The notes below the pieces were generated by a model. The model made no database searches, was not told the DNA's origin, and worked only from the letters and a program-made list of their open reading frames with translations. A program made the translations under genes and the position numbers. Positions 1 through 7,203 of a stretch of DNA of 14,942 nt are shown here, piece by piece. This stretch comes from CAZYMF01 sp964648215 (GTDB lineage: Bacteria > Desulfobacterota > Binatia > HRBIN30 > JACQVA1). Position 1 is the first letter of the stretch. Every line of letters begins with the position of its first letter. Location: assembly GCA_964648215.1 (NCBI GenBank), contig CAZYMF010000118.1, positions 1 to 14,942 of the forward strand. Direction: 5' to 3'.

Positions 1-1
1 G

Positions 2-1318
2 GTCGCGGCCGACAGCGTCGTCATCGACAGCGGGGATTCCACCGGCGCGCCGGCGACCGACCGCAGCGGCGTGGCGCGGCCGCAGGGCAACGGCTTCGAC
101 ATCGGTCCGGACGAAGCCTTGAACGGCCTGGCCAATCACCGCCCGTGGGCCGACCCCGGCCCCAGCCGGACCTCGGTCGCCGGCGCCGGGATCAACTTCA
201 GCGGCTACGGCTCGGTCGACCCGGACGGCGACGCCCTCGGCTACAGCTGGGACTTCGGCGACGGCACGGCGGTGGAGTCGGGGTTCGCCGTCTCGCACGT
301 GTTCGCCGCGGCGGGCACCTATACCGTGACGCTGACGGCGTCCGACGGCTCGTTGAGCCGTTCGCGTACGGCCTTGGTCACCGTGTCGCCGGCGGACACG
401 CCGACGCCGACGCCAACGGCGCCGGCCGGGATCAGCCCGACGCCTACTCCCACGTTCCTACACGATTCCGTGGTCCGGGCCGTGCGGCCGGTAAAGGTGC
501 GGATTCGTCGCGGCGTGACGTCGGTCACCCGACGCATCCGCGTCGTGGTCGTGAACGCCGATGTCCTGCCGCGACGCGAGGTGCCGGGCCACCAGATCCA
601 GCTGGTGGCCGACGAAGGGACGTGCCCGGCGGGAACGCTCGTCGGCCTGCCGAACTTCGCGCGCCGGAACAATCCGCCGCAGGACTGGGCCCTGGTCAAG
701 GGCGGCCGGCGGGCGGTGGCGCTGGTCGATCTGCTGATCAGCAGCGACGCCTTCTCCTCCCCGGGCGGCCGCGCCCCGGCGCGTTGCCTGCTGCACTTCA
801 CCGCCGTCGGCCCGGGAGTCGATCCGACGCCGGAGAACAACGCGGTGGACGTCGAGCTCGACGTCACCGACCGCAACGACAGCACCGCCCGCATGGTGCC
901 CGACTCGGCCGTTCTCGGGGTAGCGCCGATCGCCGTGCGCCTGCGGCGCGGCCGGCTGGCGCTGGACCGGCAACGGCACCTGCGCGTGACCAATACGGAT
1001 CCGAGCGGAGTCCTGGCCAAGAGCACCTACACGGTGACGGTGACCGCCAGCGACGGCACCTGTCCGGCGGGCCTCGTCACCGGAGTGGATCTCGATCGAC
1101 GTACCCCCGGAATGCAGTCGTCAGCCACCTTGCGCGCCGGCCGCTCGATCTCCGGCCGCGTCTTCCTGCACCTCGACTCGGCGGCGTTCACCAGCGCCAA
1201 CGGCTTCTCGCCGTCCCGCTGCGTCGCCCAGGTGAGCATCTCCACGGCCGGCGACGCGGTTCCGGGCGACGACGTCAGCGACTTCGTCGTCGACGTCTAC
1301 GACAAGAACGACTTCTGA
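2..1318 (+). CDS. Secreted/surface protein, C-terminal part: choice-of-anchor-like end, PKD domain, two tandem ~130-aa repeats (5' truncated by window)
   Basis: The frame is open from the first bases to TGA at 1316-1318 (438 codons visible), so the true start lies outside the window. Visible residues 19-38, with TDRSGVARPQG and then DIGPDEA, resemble the closing motif of parallel beta-helix 'choice-of-anchor Q' surface proteins (family knowledge). Residues ~50-128 are a PKD domain with DPDGD, YSWDFGDG and GTYTVTLTASDG. A Thr-Pro-rich linker follows at ~133-151. Residues ~155-290 and ~295-438 are two copies of one repeat: each starts DS-V, contains GTCPAG and a later RC, and ends D-V-x-D-R/K-N-D. 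The paired cysteines could form a disulfide in each copy (inference). There is no C-terminal membrane anchor, sorting signal or autotransporter barrel. The ligand and role are unknown; carbohydrate or protein binding outside the cell is the usual role of PKD modules. It is convergent with the next gene. Confidence 0.8.
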   Translation, partial: VAADSVVIDSGDSTGAPATDRSGVARPQGNGFDIGPDEALNGLANHRPWADPGPSRTSVAGAGINFSGYGSVDPDGDALGYSWDFGDGTAVESGFAVSHVFAAAGTYTVTLTASDGSLSRSRTALVTVSPADTPTPTPTAPAGISPTPTPTFLHDSVVRAVRPVKVRIRRGVTSVTRRIRVVVVNADVLPRREVPGHQIQLVADEGTCPAGTLVGLPNFARRNNPPQDWALVKGGRRAVALVDLLISSDAFSSPGGRAPARCLLHFTAVGPGVDPTPENNAVDVELDVTDRNDSTARMVPDSAVLGVAPIAVRLRRGRLALDRQRHLRVTNTDPSGVLAKSTYTVTVTASDGTCPAGLVTGVDLDRRTPGMQSSATLRAGRSISGRVFLHLDSAAFTSANGFSPSRCVAQVSISTAGDAVPGDDVSDFVVDVYDKNDF

Positions 1319-1342
1319 GCCCCGGCGCTCGCGACCGGCTCA
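1316..1342. terminator. Inverted repeat between convergent genes, built on both stop codons
   Basis: TGAGCC at 1316-1321 and GGCTCA at 1337-1342 are perfect reverse complements. They contain the TGA of the left gene and, on the minus strand, the TGA of the right gene. A further CGG/CCG pairing can extend the stem with a small bulge. There is no U-tract, so this is a weak bidirectional terminator candidate rather than a clear intrinsic one. Only 21 bases separate the two genes. Confidence 0.3.
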
Positions 1343-2449
1343 GGCGGCGCGGTAGACGCGCGAGTGCGCAATCAGCCCGCCGGCGTCGAGGGCGAGGATC
1401 TCGACGGTCGGCTCGTCGCGGCTCTCGAGGTGGGCGCGGTACTCGATCACCACCGTCCGTGGCCCGGTCGATACGGAGATCGGATCGACGCGCAAGCCGG
1501 GATAGCGTTCCAGCCCGCGGCGGAAGTAGTCGCCAATCGCCTCGCGCCCGGCGAGCGTGTCGTGTTCGCCGCCGAGCGCGCGAACGCGGGCGCTGGTATG
1601 GCGCGCCTCGTCGGCATACAGGGCAAGGACGGCGTCGACGTCACGGTTGTTCCAGGCCGCCAGCCAACGCTGCGCCAGCGGCGTGGTCGCGGCGTCGGCG
1701 GCGGACAGCGGCCGCCGGTGCACCAGCGCCGGCGCCGCCTGGTCCGTCGGCATCAGCAGTAACTCTTCGACGTTGACCCGGTCGGGCCGGCTGGTGCACC
1801 AGACGATGGCCTCGGCGACGTCGGCCGCCGACAGCGGGCGGGTGTCCTGGTACACCCCCGCCGCCCGCTCGCGATCGCCGTGAAAGCGCACCTCGCTGAA
1901 CTCCGTCGGCACCAGCCCGGGGTCGATCGTGCTGACGCGAATGCCGGTGCCGCAGAGGTCCAGCCGCAGGGCCTTGTTGAGCGCCCGCACGGCGGCCTTG
2001 CTGGCGCAGTACACGTTGCCGCGAGGATAGGTCTCGTGCCCGGCGATCGAGCCGACGTTGACGACGTGGCCGTGCCCGCGCGCCACCATGCCCGGAAGCA
2101 CGGCGCGGGTGACGTAGAGCAGACCCTTCACGTTGGTGTCGATCATCTCGTCCCAGTCGTCTTCCGAGCCCTCGTGGAGCGGCTCGAAGCCGCGGGAGAG
2201 ACCGGCATTGTTCACCAGGACGTCCACGGCGGCGAAGCGATCGGGAAGGGCCGCCACCGCACGGCGCACGCCGGCGCGGTCGCGCACGTCGAGCTCGACG
2301 AGATGACAGTCGCCGGCGAGCTCCGCGGCGAGGGCGCGCAGTCGCTCCAGACGGCGCGCGGCGAGAACCAGCCGCGCGCCGCTCAGCGCAAAGGCGCGTG
2401 CCGTCGCCGCCCCGATGCCGCTCGATGCTCCGGTGATGAACACGACCAT
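1340..2449 (-). CDS. ydfG: Short-chain dehydrogenase (YdfG-like) fused to a C-terminal NTF2/SnoaL-like domain
   Basis: This 369-aa protein has two parts. Residues 1-~248 are a classical SDR oxidoreductase: TGASSGIG cofactor loop at 6-13, NNAG at 80-83, and the catalytic tetrad Asn106, Ser134, Tyr147, Lys151 (YxxxK in YCASK). Arg32-Arg33 after strand 2 favour NADP(H). The spacing, the MIDTN and PGLVPTEFSEVRF segments and the end of the SDR part closely follow E. coli YdfG, an NADP-dependent 3-hydroxy acid/serine dehydrogenase. YdfG ends at about residue 248; here ~120 residues more form an NTF2/SnoaL-like fold, from RWLAAWNNRDVDAVLALYAD through a GREAIGDYF motif to a final beta strand. The ATG at 2447-2449 was chosen because GAGGAGGG lies 7 bases upstream and the Rossmann strand starts at once. 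The substrate cannot be read from sequence. A gene upstream in the same direction is separated by an N gap. Confidence 0.85.
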   Translation of the reverse strand: MVVFITGASSGIGAATARAFALSGARLVLAARRLERLRALAAELAGDCHLVELDVRDRAGVRRAVAALPDRFAAVDVLVNNAGLSRGFEPLHEGSEDDWDEMIDTNVKGLLYVTRAVLPGMVARGHGHVVNVGSIAGHETYPRGNVYCASKAAVRALNKALRLDLCGTGIRVSTIDPGLVPTEFSEVRFHGDRERAAGVYQDTRPLSAADVAEAIVWCTSRPDRVNVEELLLMPTDQAAPALVHRRPLSAADAATTPLAQRWLAAWNNRDVDAVLALYADEARHTSARVRALGGEHDTLAGREAIGDYFRRGLERYPGLRVDPISVSTGPRTVVIEYRAHLESRDEPTVEILALDAGGLIAHSRVYRAA

Positions 2450-2502
2450 GGCAGGACCCTCCTCGACCGTCCGTCGCTGTTGCAGGCCGGCAGCTTGCTC
2501 CA

Positions 2503-2602
2503 NNNNNNNNNNNNNNNNNNNNNNNNNNNNNNNNNNNNNNNNNNNNNNNNNNNNNNNNNNNNNNNNNNNNNNNNNNNNNNNNNNNNNNNNNNNNNNNNNN
2601 NN
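2503..2602. other. Assembly gap, exactly 100 N, flanked by a 7-bp terminal repeat
   Basis: The bases are unknown. The left flank ends with TGCTCCA (2496-2502) and the right flank begins with TGCTCCA (2603-2609). Exactly 100 N is a usual scaffolder placeholder, so the true length is unknown. The matching ends suggest that the flanking contigs may overlap or abut. Confidence 0.95.
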
Positions 2603-2709
2603 TGCTCCATTTTCTTCTGCATGCGCCGATATCCCCCCATGTAGCGACTGCGGTTGCGCCAGCGCAAGCCGGCTCGGGTCTCGACCTCCTCGAGACGTGG
2701 CGAGCTCAT
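2603..2709 (-). CDS. Small open frame overlapping the membrane-protein stop and running into the N gap (partial, hypothetical)
   Basis: The ATG (2707-2709) overlaps the TGA of the upstream membrane protein as ATGA, the usual form of translational coupling. The frame is open for 35 codons, up to the gap. The visible peptide begins MSSPRLEEVE, is rich in Arg and aromatic residues (RWRNRSRYMGGYRRM) and has no membrane segment. If the 7-bp repeats at the gap edges are collapsed into one, the frame runs on without a stop for 51 codons, in frame into the ATG of the dehydrogenase. It would then be either an N-terminal extension of that enzyme or a small separate protein. No family is recognised. It may not be a gene at all. 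Confidence 0.35.
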
Positions 2710-3932
2710 CCCGAACCCGTGGCGGCGCCGGCGATCCGGCGCCGCAGCGCCACCGCGAGCAGCATGCCCGCGCCGAGCGGCAGCAGCGCCGCCAGGCGCA
2801 GCGCGAGCACGGAGGCGCCGAGAACGGCCGCGACCGCGGCGAGGAGGCCGCCGTTGAGGAGGAGGAACAGCGGCGCCCGCGCCGGTTCCGGCAACAGCGG
2901 CGGCGCCTCCCCGTTGCGGAGCTCGGGCGGGAGCCGGTCGAGCGCGGCGACCATGAGGTTCGCGATCCAGCCGACGAGAGCGAAGACGCCGTAGACGAGG
3001 ACCAGGCGGTTGCCGAGATCGCTCTGGGGGTCGACGGCAACCAGGAGCAAGAGCCCGCACGCGATCGCGGCCGCCAGGTGCAGCGCCGCGGCCAACAGGT
3101 GGGCGAGACTCCAGTCCGGCGATCGCCGCGCGCGCAGCCGACCCGCTAGGACGACCACGTACCAGGCGAGCGCGGCGACCACGACGACGGCGCAACCCGT
3201 CGTCCAGGCGGTGGCGTGCAGCAGCAACGCGGTCACCAGCGCGGGGACGCCGACGGCGAGTAGGACGATCTGCCATCGCGGCGCCTGCGGCGTCCGGCCG
3301 GGCGGCGTCCGGGGCGCCACCATCCGGTACGATACGGCGCCGATCGTCAGCGCGACCCAACCGAGCAGGCCGAGGTGCGCGTGCCCGGCGAGGTTGGAGA
3401 GCACGCTGCCGGGAAGGAAGGGATGGACCTTGTCGATCGCCAACAACGTCCCCAACGTGGCGGTGCCGAGCAGCCCCGCGAGACCGGCGAGAATGCCGAG
3501 GACGGTGGCGTCGTAGCGTGGCGCCGAGAGCAGCGCGGGCACCAGCAGAGCCGCCAGCAGCAGCACGCTCGCCAGCACCAGGCCGGCGCTCCAGGCCATG
3601 CCGTCGAGGTGATCGATCCAGAAATGCACGATCATGCCGTTGGCGCCGAGCACGAACAGAACGACCTGGACCGTCGGGGCGCGGCGGCCGCGGAGCGGCC
3701 GCCGGGCGAGCGCCGGCACGTACTGGTAGAGCAGGCCGATGAGCGCCAGGCTGATCCAGCCGAGAGTGAAGGTGTGGGTGATGGCCAGGACGCGCGGCTG
3801 ATAGAAGAACGTTTCGACGTCGGGCGCGGCCAGGGCGACCAGAATCCAGCCGCTGGCGAAGGACAAGGCGGACAGCGCGAAGCAGAGCGTCGACGGGGCC
3901 GGGAAGGCTCGCAGCCAGGAGGGGCGCTTCAT
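2706..3932 (-). CDS. Histidine-rich multi-pass membrane protein resembling heme-copper oxidase subunit I / NnrS-like proteins
   Basis: This 408-aa integral membrane protein has about 11-12 hydrophobic segments, from ~15-35 to ~380-400. Histidines sit in or next to membrane segments in recognisable settings: His53 in ITHTFTLGW, His103 and His108 in HFWIDHLDG, His170, and His184/His186 in GHAHLGLLGW, then His278 and His285. The THxFTLGW and GHAHLGLLGW blocks, and a later YGVFALVGW block, recall the heme-ligating helices of cbb3/NorB-type subunit I and the NnrS-like heme proteins. The protein is short for a full oxidase and no partner subunit (cytochrome c, subunit II) is nearby. I infer a heme- or metal-binding membrane protein of unknown role. 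The ATG at 3930-3932 has no clear Shine-Dalgarno sequence. Its TGA overlaps the ATG of a small downstream frame. Confidence 0.65.
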   Translation of the reverse strand: MKRPSWLRAFPAPSTLCFALSALSFASGWILVALAAPDVETFFYQPRVLAITHTFTLGWISLALIGLLYQYVPALARRPLRGRRAPTVQVVLFVLGANGMIVHFWIDHLDGMAWSAGLVLASVLLLAALLVPALLSAPRYDATVLGILAGLAGLLGTATLGTLLAIDKVHPFLPGSVLSNLAGHAHLGLLGWVALTIGAVSYRMVAPRTPPGRTPQAPRWQIVLLAVGVPALVTALLLHATAWTTGCAVVVVAALAWYVVVLAGRLRARRSPDWSLAHLLAAALHLAAAIACGLLLLVAVDPQSDLGNRLVLVYGVFALVGWIANLMVAALDRLPPELRNGEAPPLLPEPARAPLFLLLNGGLLAAVAAVLGASVLALRLAALLPLGAGMLLAVALRRRIAGAATGSG

Positions 3933-3955
3933 GGTGGTCGAGCAGCCGTCGACCG

Positions 3956-3984
3956 TTGATAGAAGACCGCCGCCACCGGCGCAA
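3956..3984 (-). promoter_or_regulatory. Candidate sigma-70 promoter of the membrane protein gene
   Basis: On the minus strand TTGCGC (3984-3979) is followed after 17 bases by TATCAA (3961-3956). The predicted transcript start is about 17 bases before the ATG at 3932. The promoter sits in the 72-base space after the exporter operon ends at 4005, so this gene can be transcribed independently of the exporter. Confidence 0.4.
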
Positions 3985-4004
3985 CCGAGGAGCGGACCGC
4001 GTCT

Positions 4005-5153
4005 TCAGCCCAGACGCGGCTTCATTCGCCAGCGGATGCCGAGCAGGATGAGGGTGAAGAGCGCCACCAGCGCGAGCATCGGCCCGGCGATGTCGGCCAG
4101 GCCGGCGCCGCGCTCGATCACCCGGCGCAGGGCGATCTGGTACCAGCGCAGCGGGAACAGCCCGCCGACCTGGCGCACGCCGTCGGGCATGAACTGGTAG
4201 GGAAAGATCACGCCCGAGAGCACGAACGACGGCATGATGAAGAACGTGGTGACGAAGACCGCCTGCGCCGAGGTGTGGGCGAGCGTCGACACCAACACGC
4301 CGATGGCGAGCGAGGCGAGGACGAAGGGCAGGGTGACGACGAACAGCGTCAACCAGCTTCCCTGCGGCCAGACGCCGAACGCGAACGCGGCGGCCAGGGT
4401 GCTGAGGAGGAAGACCGCGTAGCTCACGCCGACGTAGGGGAGGAGCTTGCCGAGCACGATCTCGAGCGGCGTGGTCGGCAGGGCGAGCATCTGCTCGTAG
4501 GTGCCGCTCTCGCGCTCGGCCACCAGCCCACCGCTGGTCACCGACAGACAGAGGTTGGTCAACAACATTCCCGCAAGGGCGGTGAGGAAGAACTCGCTGT
4601 CGCTGAGCGTGGGGTTGAACCAGAAGCGCTGGCGCACGTCGATCAGCCCGGCGCTCTGGATCGAACGGTCCGGATCGCGGCCGACGGGCGGCTCGCGCCG
4701 GGCGTCGAAGTTGGCGCCGATCTGACCGATGTAGGCGCCGATGCGGGCGGCGGCCAGCGGATCGCTGCCGTCGAGCAGGAGCTGCACGCGCGGGCGCCCG
4801 CGCTCGCTGTCGCGTTCGAAGTCCCCGGGGACGACGAGAAACGCCAGTGCATCGCCCTTCTTGAGCAGCGCGCGTCCTTCCCCGTAGCCGGCCACCCGCC
4901 GCGGCGGCAGAAAGTAGCCGGTGACCTGGACGGCCTCGATGAAGCGGCGCGACAGGCCGCTGTGGCTTTGATCGAGCACCACCCAGGGCACGTTCGCCGG
5001 CTTGTTGGAGAGGGCGAGGCCGTAGAGCAGCAGCATCATGATCGGCTGCATCACCACCGTGGCGATCAACGCCCGGTCGTGCCGCAGCACGCTGGCTTCC
5101 TTGTAGGCGACCGCCCAGATGTTGGACCAGAAGTGATGGCGCGGGTCGCTCAT
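4005..5153 (-). CDS. ybhR: ABC-2 type exporter permease, YbhR-like
   Basis: This 382-aa inner-membrane permease has the ABC-2 layout: a cytoplasmic N-terminal helix, a first membrane segment at ~29-48, a large extracytoplasmic domain of about 130 residues, then about five membrane segments from ~190 to the end. Family marks visible are FNPTLSDSEF before the second segment, AERESGTYEQMLALPTTPLEIVLGKLLP in the coupling region, and MPSFVLSGVIFPYQFMP in the fifth segment. It is the last gene of the exporter unit; its ATG overlaps the YbhS-like TGA by 4 bases (5150-5153). Together with the YbhS-like permease it would form the heterodimeric pore, driven by the two ATPases upstream. YhhJ is the other close E. 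coli relative. The symbol is given by homology and operon context; the substrate is unknown. Confidence 0.85.
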   Translation of the reverse strand: MSDPRHHFWSNIWAVAYKEASVLRHDRALIATVVMQPIMMLLLYGLALSNKPANVPWVVLDQSHSGLSRRFIEAVQVTGYFLPPRRVAGYGEGRALLKKGDALAFLVVPGDFERDSERGRPRVQLLLDGSDPLAAARIGAYIGQIGANFDARREPPVGRDPDRSIQSAGLIDVRQRFWFNPTLSDSEFFLTALAGMLLTNLCLSVTSGGLVAERESGTYEQMLALPTTPLEIVLGKLLPYVGVSYAVFLLSTLAAAFAFGVWPQGSWLTLFVVTLPFVLASLAIGVLVSTLAHTSAQAVFVTTFFIMPSFVLSGVIFPYQFMPDGVRQVGGLFPLRWYQIALRRVIERGAGLADIAGPMLALVALFTLILLGIRWRMKPRLG

Positions 5154-6271
5154 GCGCGGGCCTCGATGCTGCGCAGCGCGTAGACCACCAGCAGCGCGCC
5201 GAAGACGAGGAGCAGCAGCAGCTCCGGCAGCAGCGCCAGCGGACCTTCGCCGCGCAGGTAGATGGCGCGGCTGACGCGGATGTAGTGGGTGGCCGGGAAG
5301 AGCTCCGCCGCCCAGCGCACCGGCAGCGGCATGCTGCGGATGGGAAAGGCGAAGCCGCTCAGCTGCACCAGCGGGATGCTGAGCAGGACGCTCTTCTGCA
5401 CCGCCTCGGCGGCCGTGGCGGAGGTGGCCGAGATGATGATCCCCATGGCCAGCGACACCAGGACGTAGAACGCCGAGACGACGACGAAGAACACGACGTT
5501 GCCCTGCGGCCAGACCCGGAGAAGGAGGCCGGCCGCGATCATCATCAGCACCACGTCGAGGGCGAAGACGCCGCCGAGGGGCAGGATCTTGCCGAGCAGA
5601 ATCTCGACCGCGGTCGCCGGTGTCACCTGCAGCTGCTCGAAGGTGCCGGTGATCTTCTCGTTGACGATCGACACCGCGGTGATCAGCACGGTGAGGAAGG
5701 AGAGCACGAAGCCGAAGGTGCCGGCGACCATGAACGGCTTGCCGTCCAGACGCGGGTTGTAGGGCGCGCGTGTCACCACCTCGACGCCGCGGCCGGCCGC
5801 CGCGGCGGCGGCCGGGGGGAGCAGATGGCCGGCCGTCGTCGCCACCAGGCTGCGCAGAAAGCCTTCGGCGTTGCCGGCGAGAACCGCCTCGCCGCCGTCG
5901 TAGATCACCCGGATCTGCGCCTTCTGCGGACCGCCGGCGCGGCCCAGATTGCGGTCGAAGTCCGGCGGAATGACCAGGCCCACGCCGATCTCCCCCGAGA
6001 CCAGGGCCCGCTGCAACGCCTCGCGCGTGGGGTAGGAGCGCGGATCGAACGTGCCGTTGGCCGCCAGCTCGGCGATCAGGCGGCGGCTGCTGCGGCTCGC
6101 GGCGGCGTCCTGCACGCCGAGGGCGAGGTGGTTCACCTCGGTCGACAGCACGAAGCCGAACAGCAGCAGGGCGAGCAGCGGCACCGAGACGAGCACGCCG
6201 ACGGTGAACGGGTCGCGCAGGGTGGCGCGGACCTCGCGCTGGATCAGCGTGCGCAGCCGGCGCCAGGTCAT
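5150..6271 (-). CDS. ybhS: ABC-2 type exporter permease, YbhS-like
   Basis: This 373-aa permease has the same architecture as the gene after it: first membrane segment at ~22-43, a large periplasmic domain, then five hydrophobic segments from about residue 175. Motifs are APYNPRLDGKPF before segment two, NEKITGTFEQLQVTP followed by EILLGKILP in the coupling loop, and LSGFAFPIRSMP near the end. Its ATG overlaps the TGA of ATPase 2 by 4 bases (6268-6271), and its own TGA overlaps the next ATG the same way, so the three products are probably translated in balance. In E. coli YbhS pairs with YbhR. The sequence does not show the drug or ion specificity. Confidence 0.85.
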   Translation of the reverse strand: MTWRRLRTLIQREVRATLRDPFTVGVLVSVPLLALLLFGFVLSTEVNHLALGVQDAAASRSSRRLIAELAANGTFDPRSYPTREALQRALVSGEIGVGLVIPPDFDRNLGRAGGPQKAQIRVIYDGGEAVLAGNAEGFLRSLVATTAGHLLPPAAAAAAGRGVEVVTRAPYNPRLDGKPFMVAGTFGFVLSFLTVLITAVSIVNEKITGTFEQLQVTPATAVEILLGKILPLGGVFALDVVLMMIAAGLLLRVWPQGNVVFFVVVSAFYVLVSLAMGIIISATSATAAEAVQKSVLLSIPLVQLSGFAFPIRSMPLPVRWAAELFPATHYIRVSRAIYLRGEGPLALLPELLLLLVFGALLVVYALRSIEARA

Positions 6272-7203
6272 TCCTGCCTCTCCTGCGCGTCGAGGACGCG
6301 ACGGAAGACGTCGGTCATCGGCGTCTGCTCGACGTGCACGGTCGCGCCCGGATGACGCGCGACCAGGCGGTCGAGCGCCGCCAGCAACTCGGGGCTCAGC
6401 GTGCCGGCGGCCACCCGGATCCCGCGCGGGGTCGTCTCCACCGCGGGAAAGCCGGCGAGCGACGAGGCGGCGCCGTGACGCGCGCCGACGGGGAGATCGA
6501 CGTCGACGCGGTAGCCGCCGGAGTACTCGGCGCGCAGCGCCTGCGGCGAGGTGTTGGCGATCAGGCGGCCGGCGTCGATGAACGCTACCCAGTCGCAGTA
6601 GTCGGCCTCCTCGAGAAAGTGGGTGGTGACGAACACGGTCACGCCCGCCTCGGCCTCGTCCTGGATCAGCTCCCAGAACAGGCCGCGGCTGTGGACGTCG
6701 ACGCCGGCGGTGGGCTCGTCGAGAAAGAGCACCCGCGGCTGGTGCAGCGTGCTGAGCGCGAGGCCGGCGCGCTGGCGGATGCCGGCGGGCAGATCCTCGG
6801 TCTTCTCCTCCTCGGCGTCGCCGAGCGAGAAGCGCTCGCGCAGCGCGCCCCAGCGCCGCTCCAGCTCGGGCCCGGCCAGATCGTAGAGCCCGGCGTAGAA
6901 CTCGACGTTCTCGCGCAGGGTCAGGCCCTGGTAGAGGCTGACCTTCTGCCCCATGTAGCCGATGTGGTCGCGCACGCGGCGGGGCTGGTGCAGCACGTCG
7001 ATGCCGTCGACCTCGATGGTGCCCGCGCTCGGACGCAGCAGGCCGATCAGCATGCGAATGGTCGTGCTCTTGCCCGAGCCGTTGGCGCCGAGGAAGGCGA
7101 AGATCGAGCCGGGGAAGACCTCCAGGTCGAGGTCGTTGACGGCGGTGAAGTCGCCGAAGCGCTTGGTCAGCCCCTGGGCGCGGATGATGGCCGGCGCGCT
7201 CAT
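6268..7203 (-). CDS. ABC transporter ATPase, equivalent to the C-terminal half of YbhF (NBD2)
   Basis: This 311-aa protein has a single nucleotide-binding domain: Walker A GANGSGKST at 39-47, Q-loop Gln86 in YMGQK, Walker B VLFLDEP at 158-164 with catalytic Glu163, D-loop AGVD, and switch His195 in VTTHFLEEADYCD. The signature motif is not LSGGQ but LPAGIRQR (138-145). The second domain of E. coli YbhF has the same unusual form (LPLGFKQR, family knowledge). About 90 residues follow the core. The start ATG (7201-7203) overlaps the TGA of ATPase 1 by 4 bases. In E. coli one protein carries both domains; here they are separate genes in the same order. It should energise the YbhS/YbhR-like pore as a heterodimer with ATPase 1. 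Confidence 0.88.
   Translation of the reverse strand: MSAPAIIRAQGLTKRFGDFTAVNDLDLEVFPGSIFAFLGANGSGKSTTIRMLIGLLRPSAGTIEVDGIDVLHQPRRVRDHIGYMGQKVSLYQGLTLRENVEFYAGLYDLAGPELERRWGALRERFSLGDAEEEKTEDLPAGIRQRAGLALSTLHQPRVLFLDEPTAGVDVHSRGLFWELIQDEAEAGVTVFVTTHFLEEADYCDWVAFIDAGRLIANTSPQALRAEYSGGYRVDVDLPVGARHGAASSLAGFPAVETTPRGIRVAAGTLSPELLAALDRLVARHPGATVHVEQTPMTDVFRRVLDAQERQE

Noticed and set aside
145..1776. Long Arg/Gly/Pro-rich plus-strand frame overlapping the PKD protein and the dehydrogenase
   Set aside because: It has the composition of out-of-frame GC-rich DNA, no domain, and it crosses the ends of two well-supported genes.
2496..2609. Mobile element in the N gap, with the 7-bp repeat as target duplication
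   Set aside because: No terminal inverted repeats or transposase sequence are visible beside the gap, and the other gap has a 16-bp repeat, a length that does not fit a common target duplication. Contig overlap is simpler.
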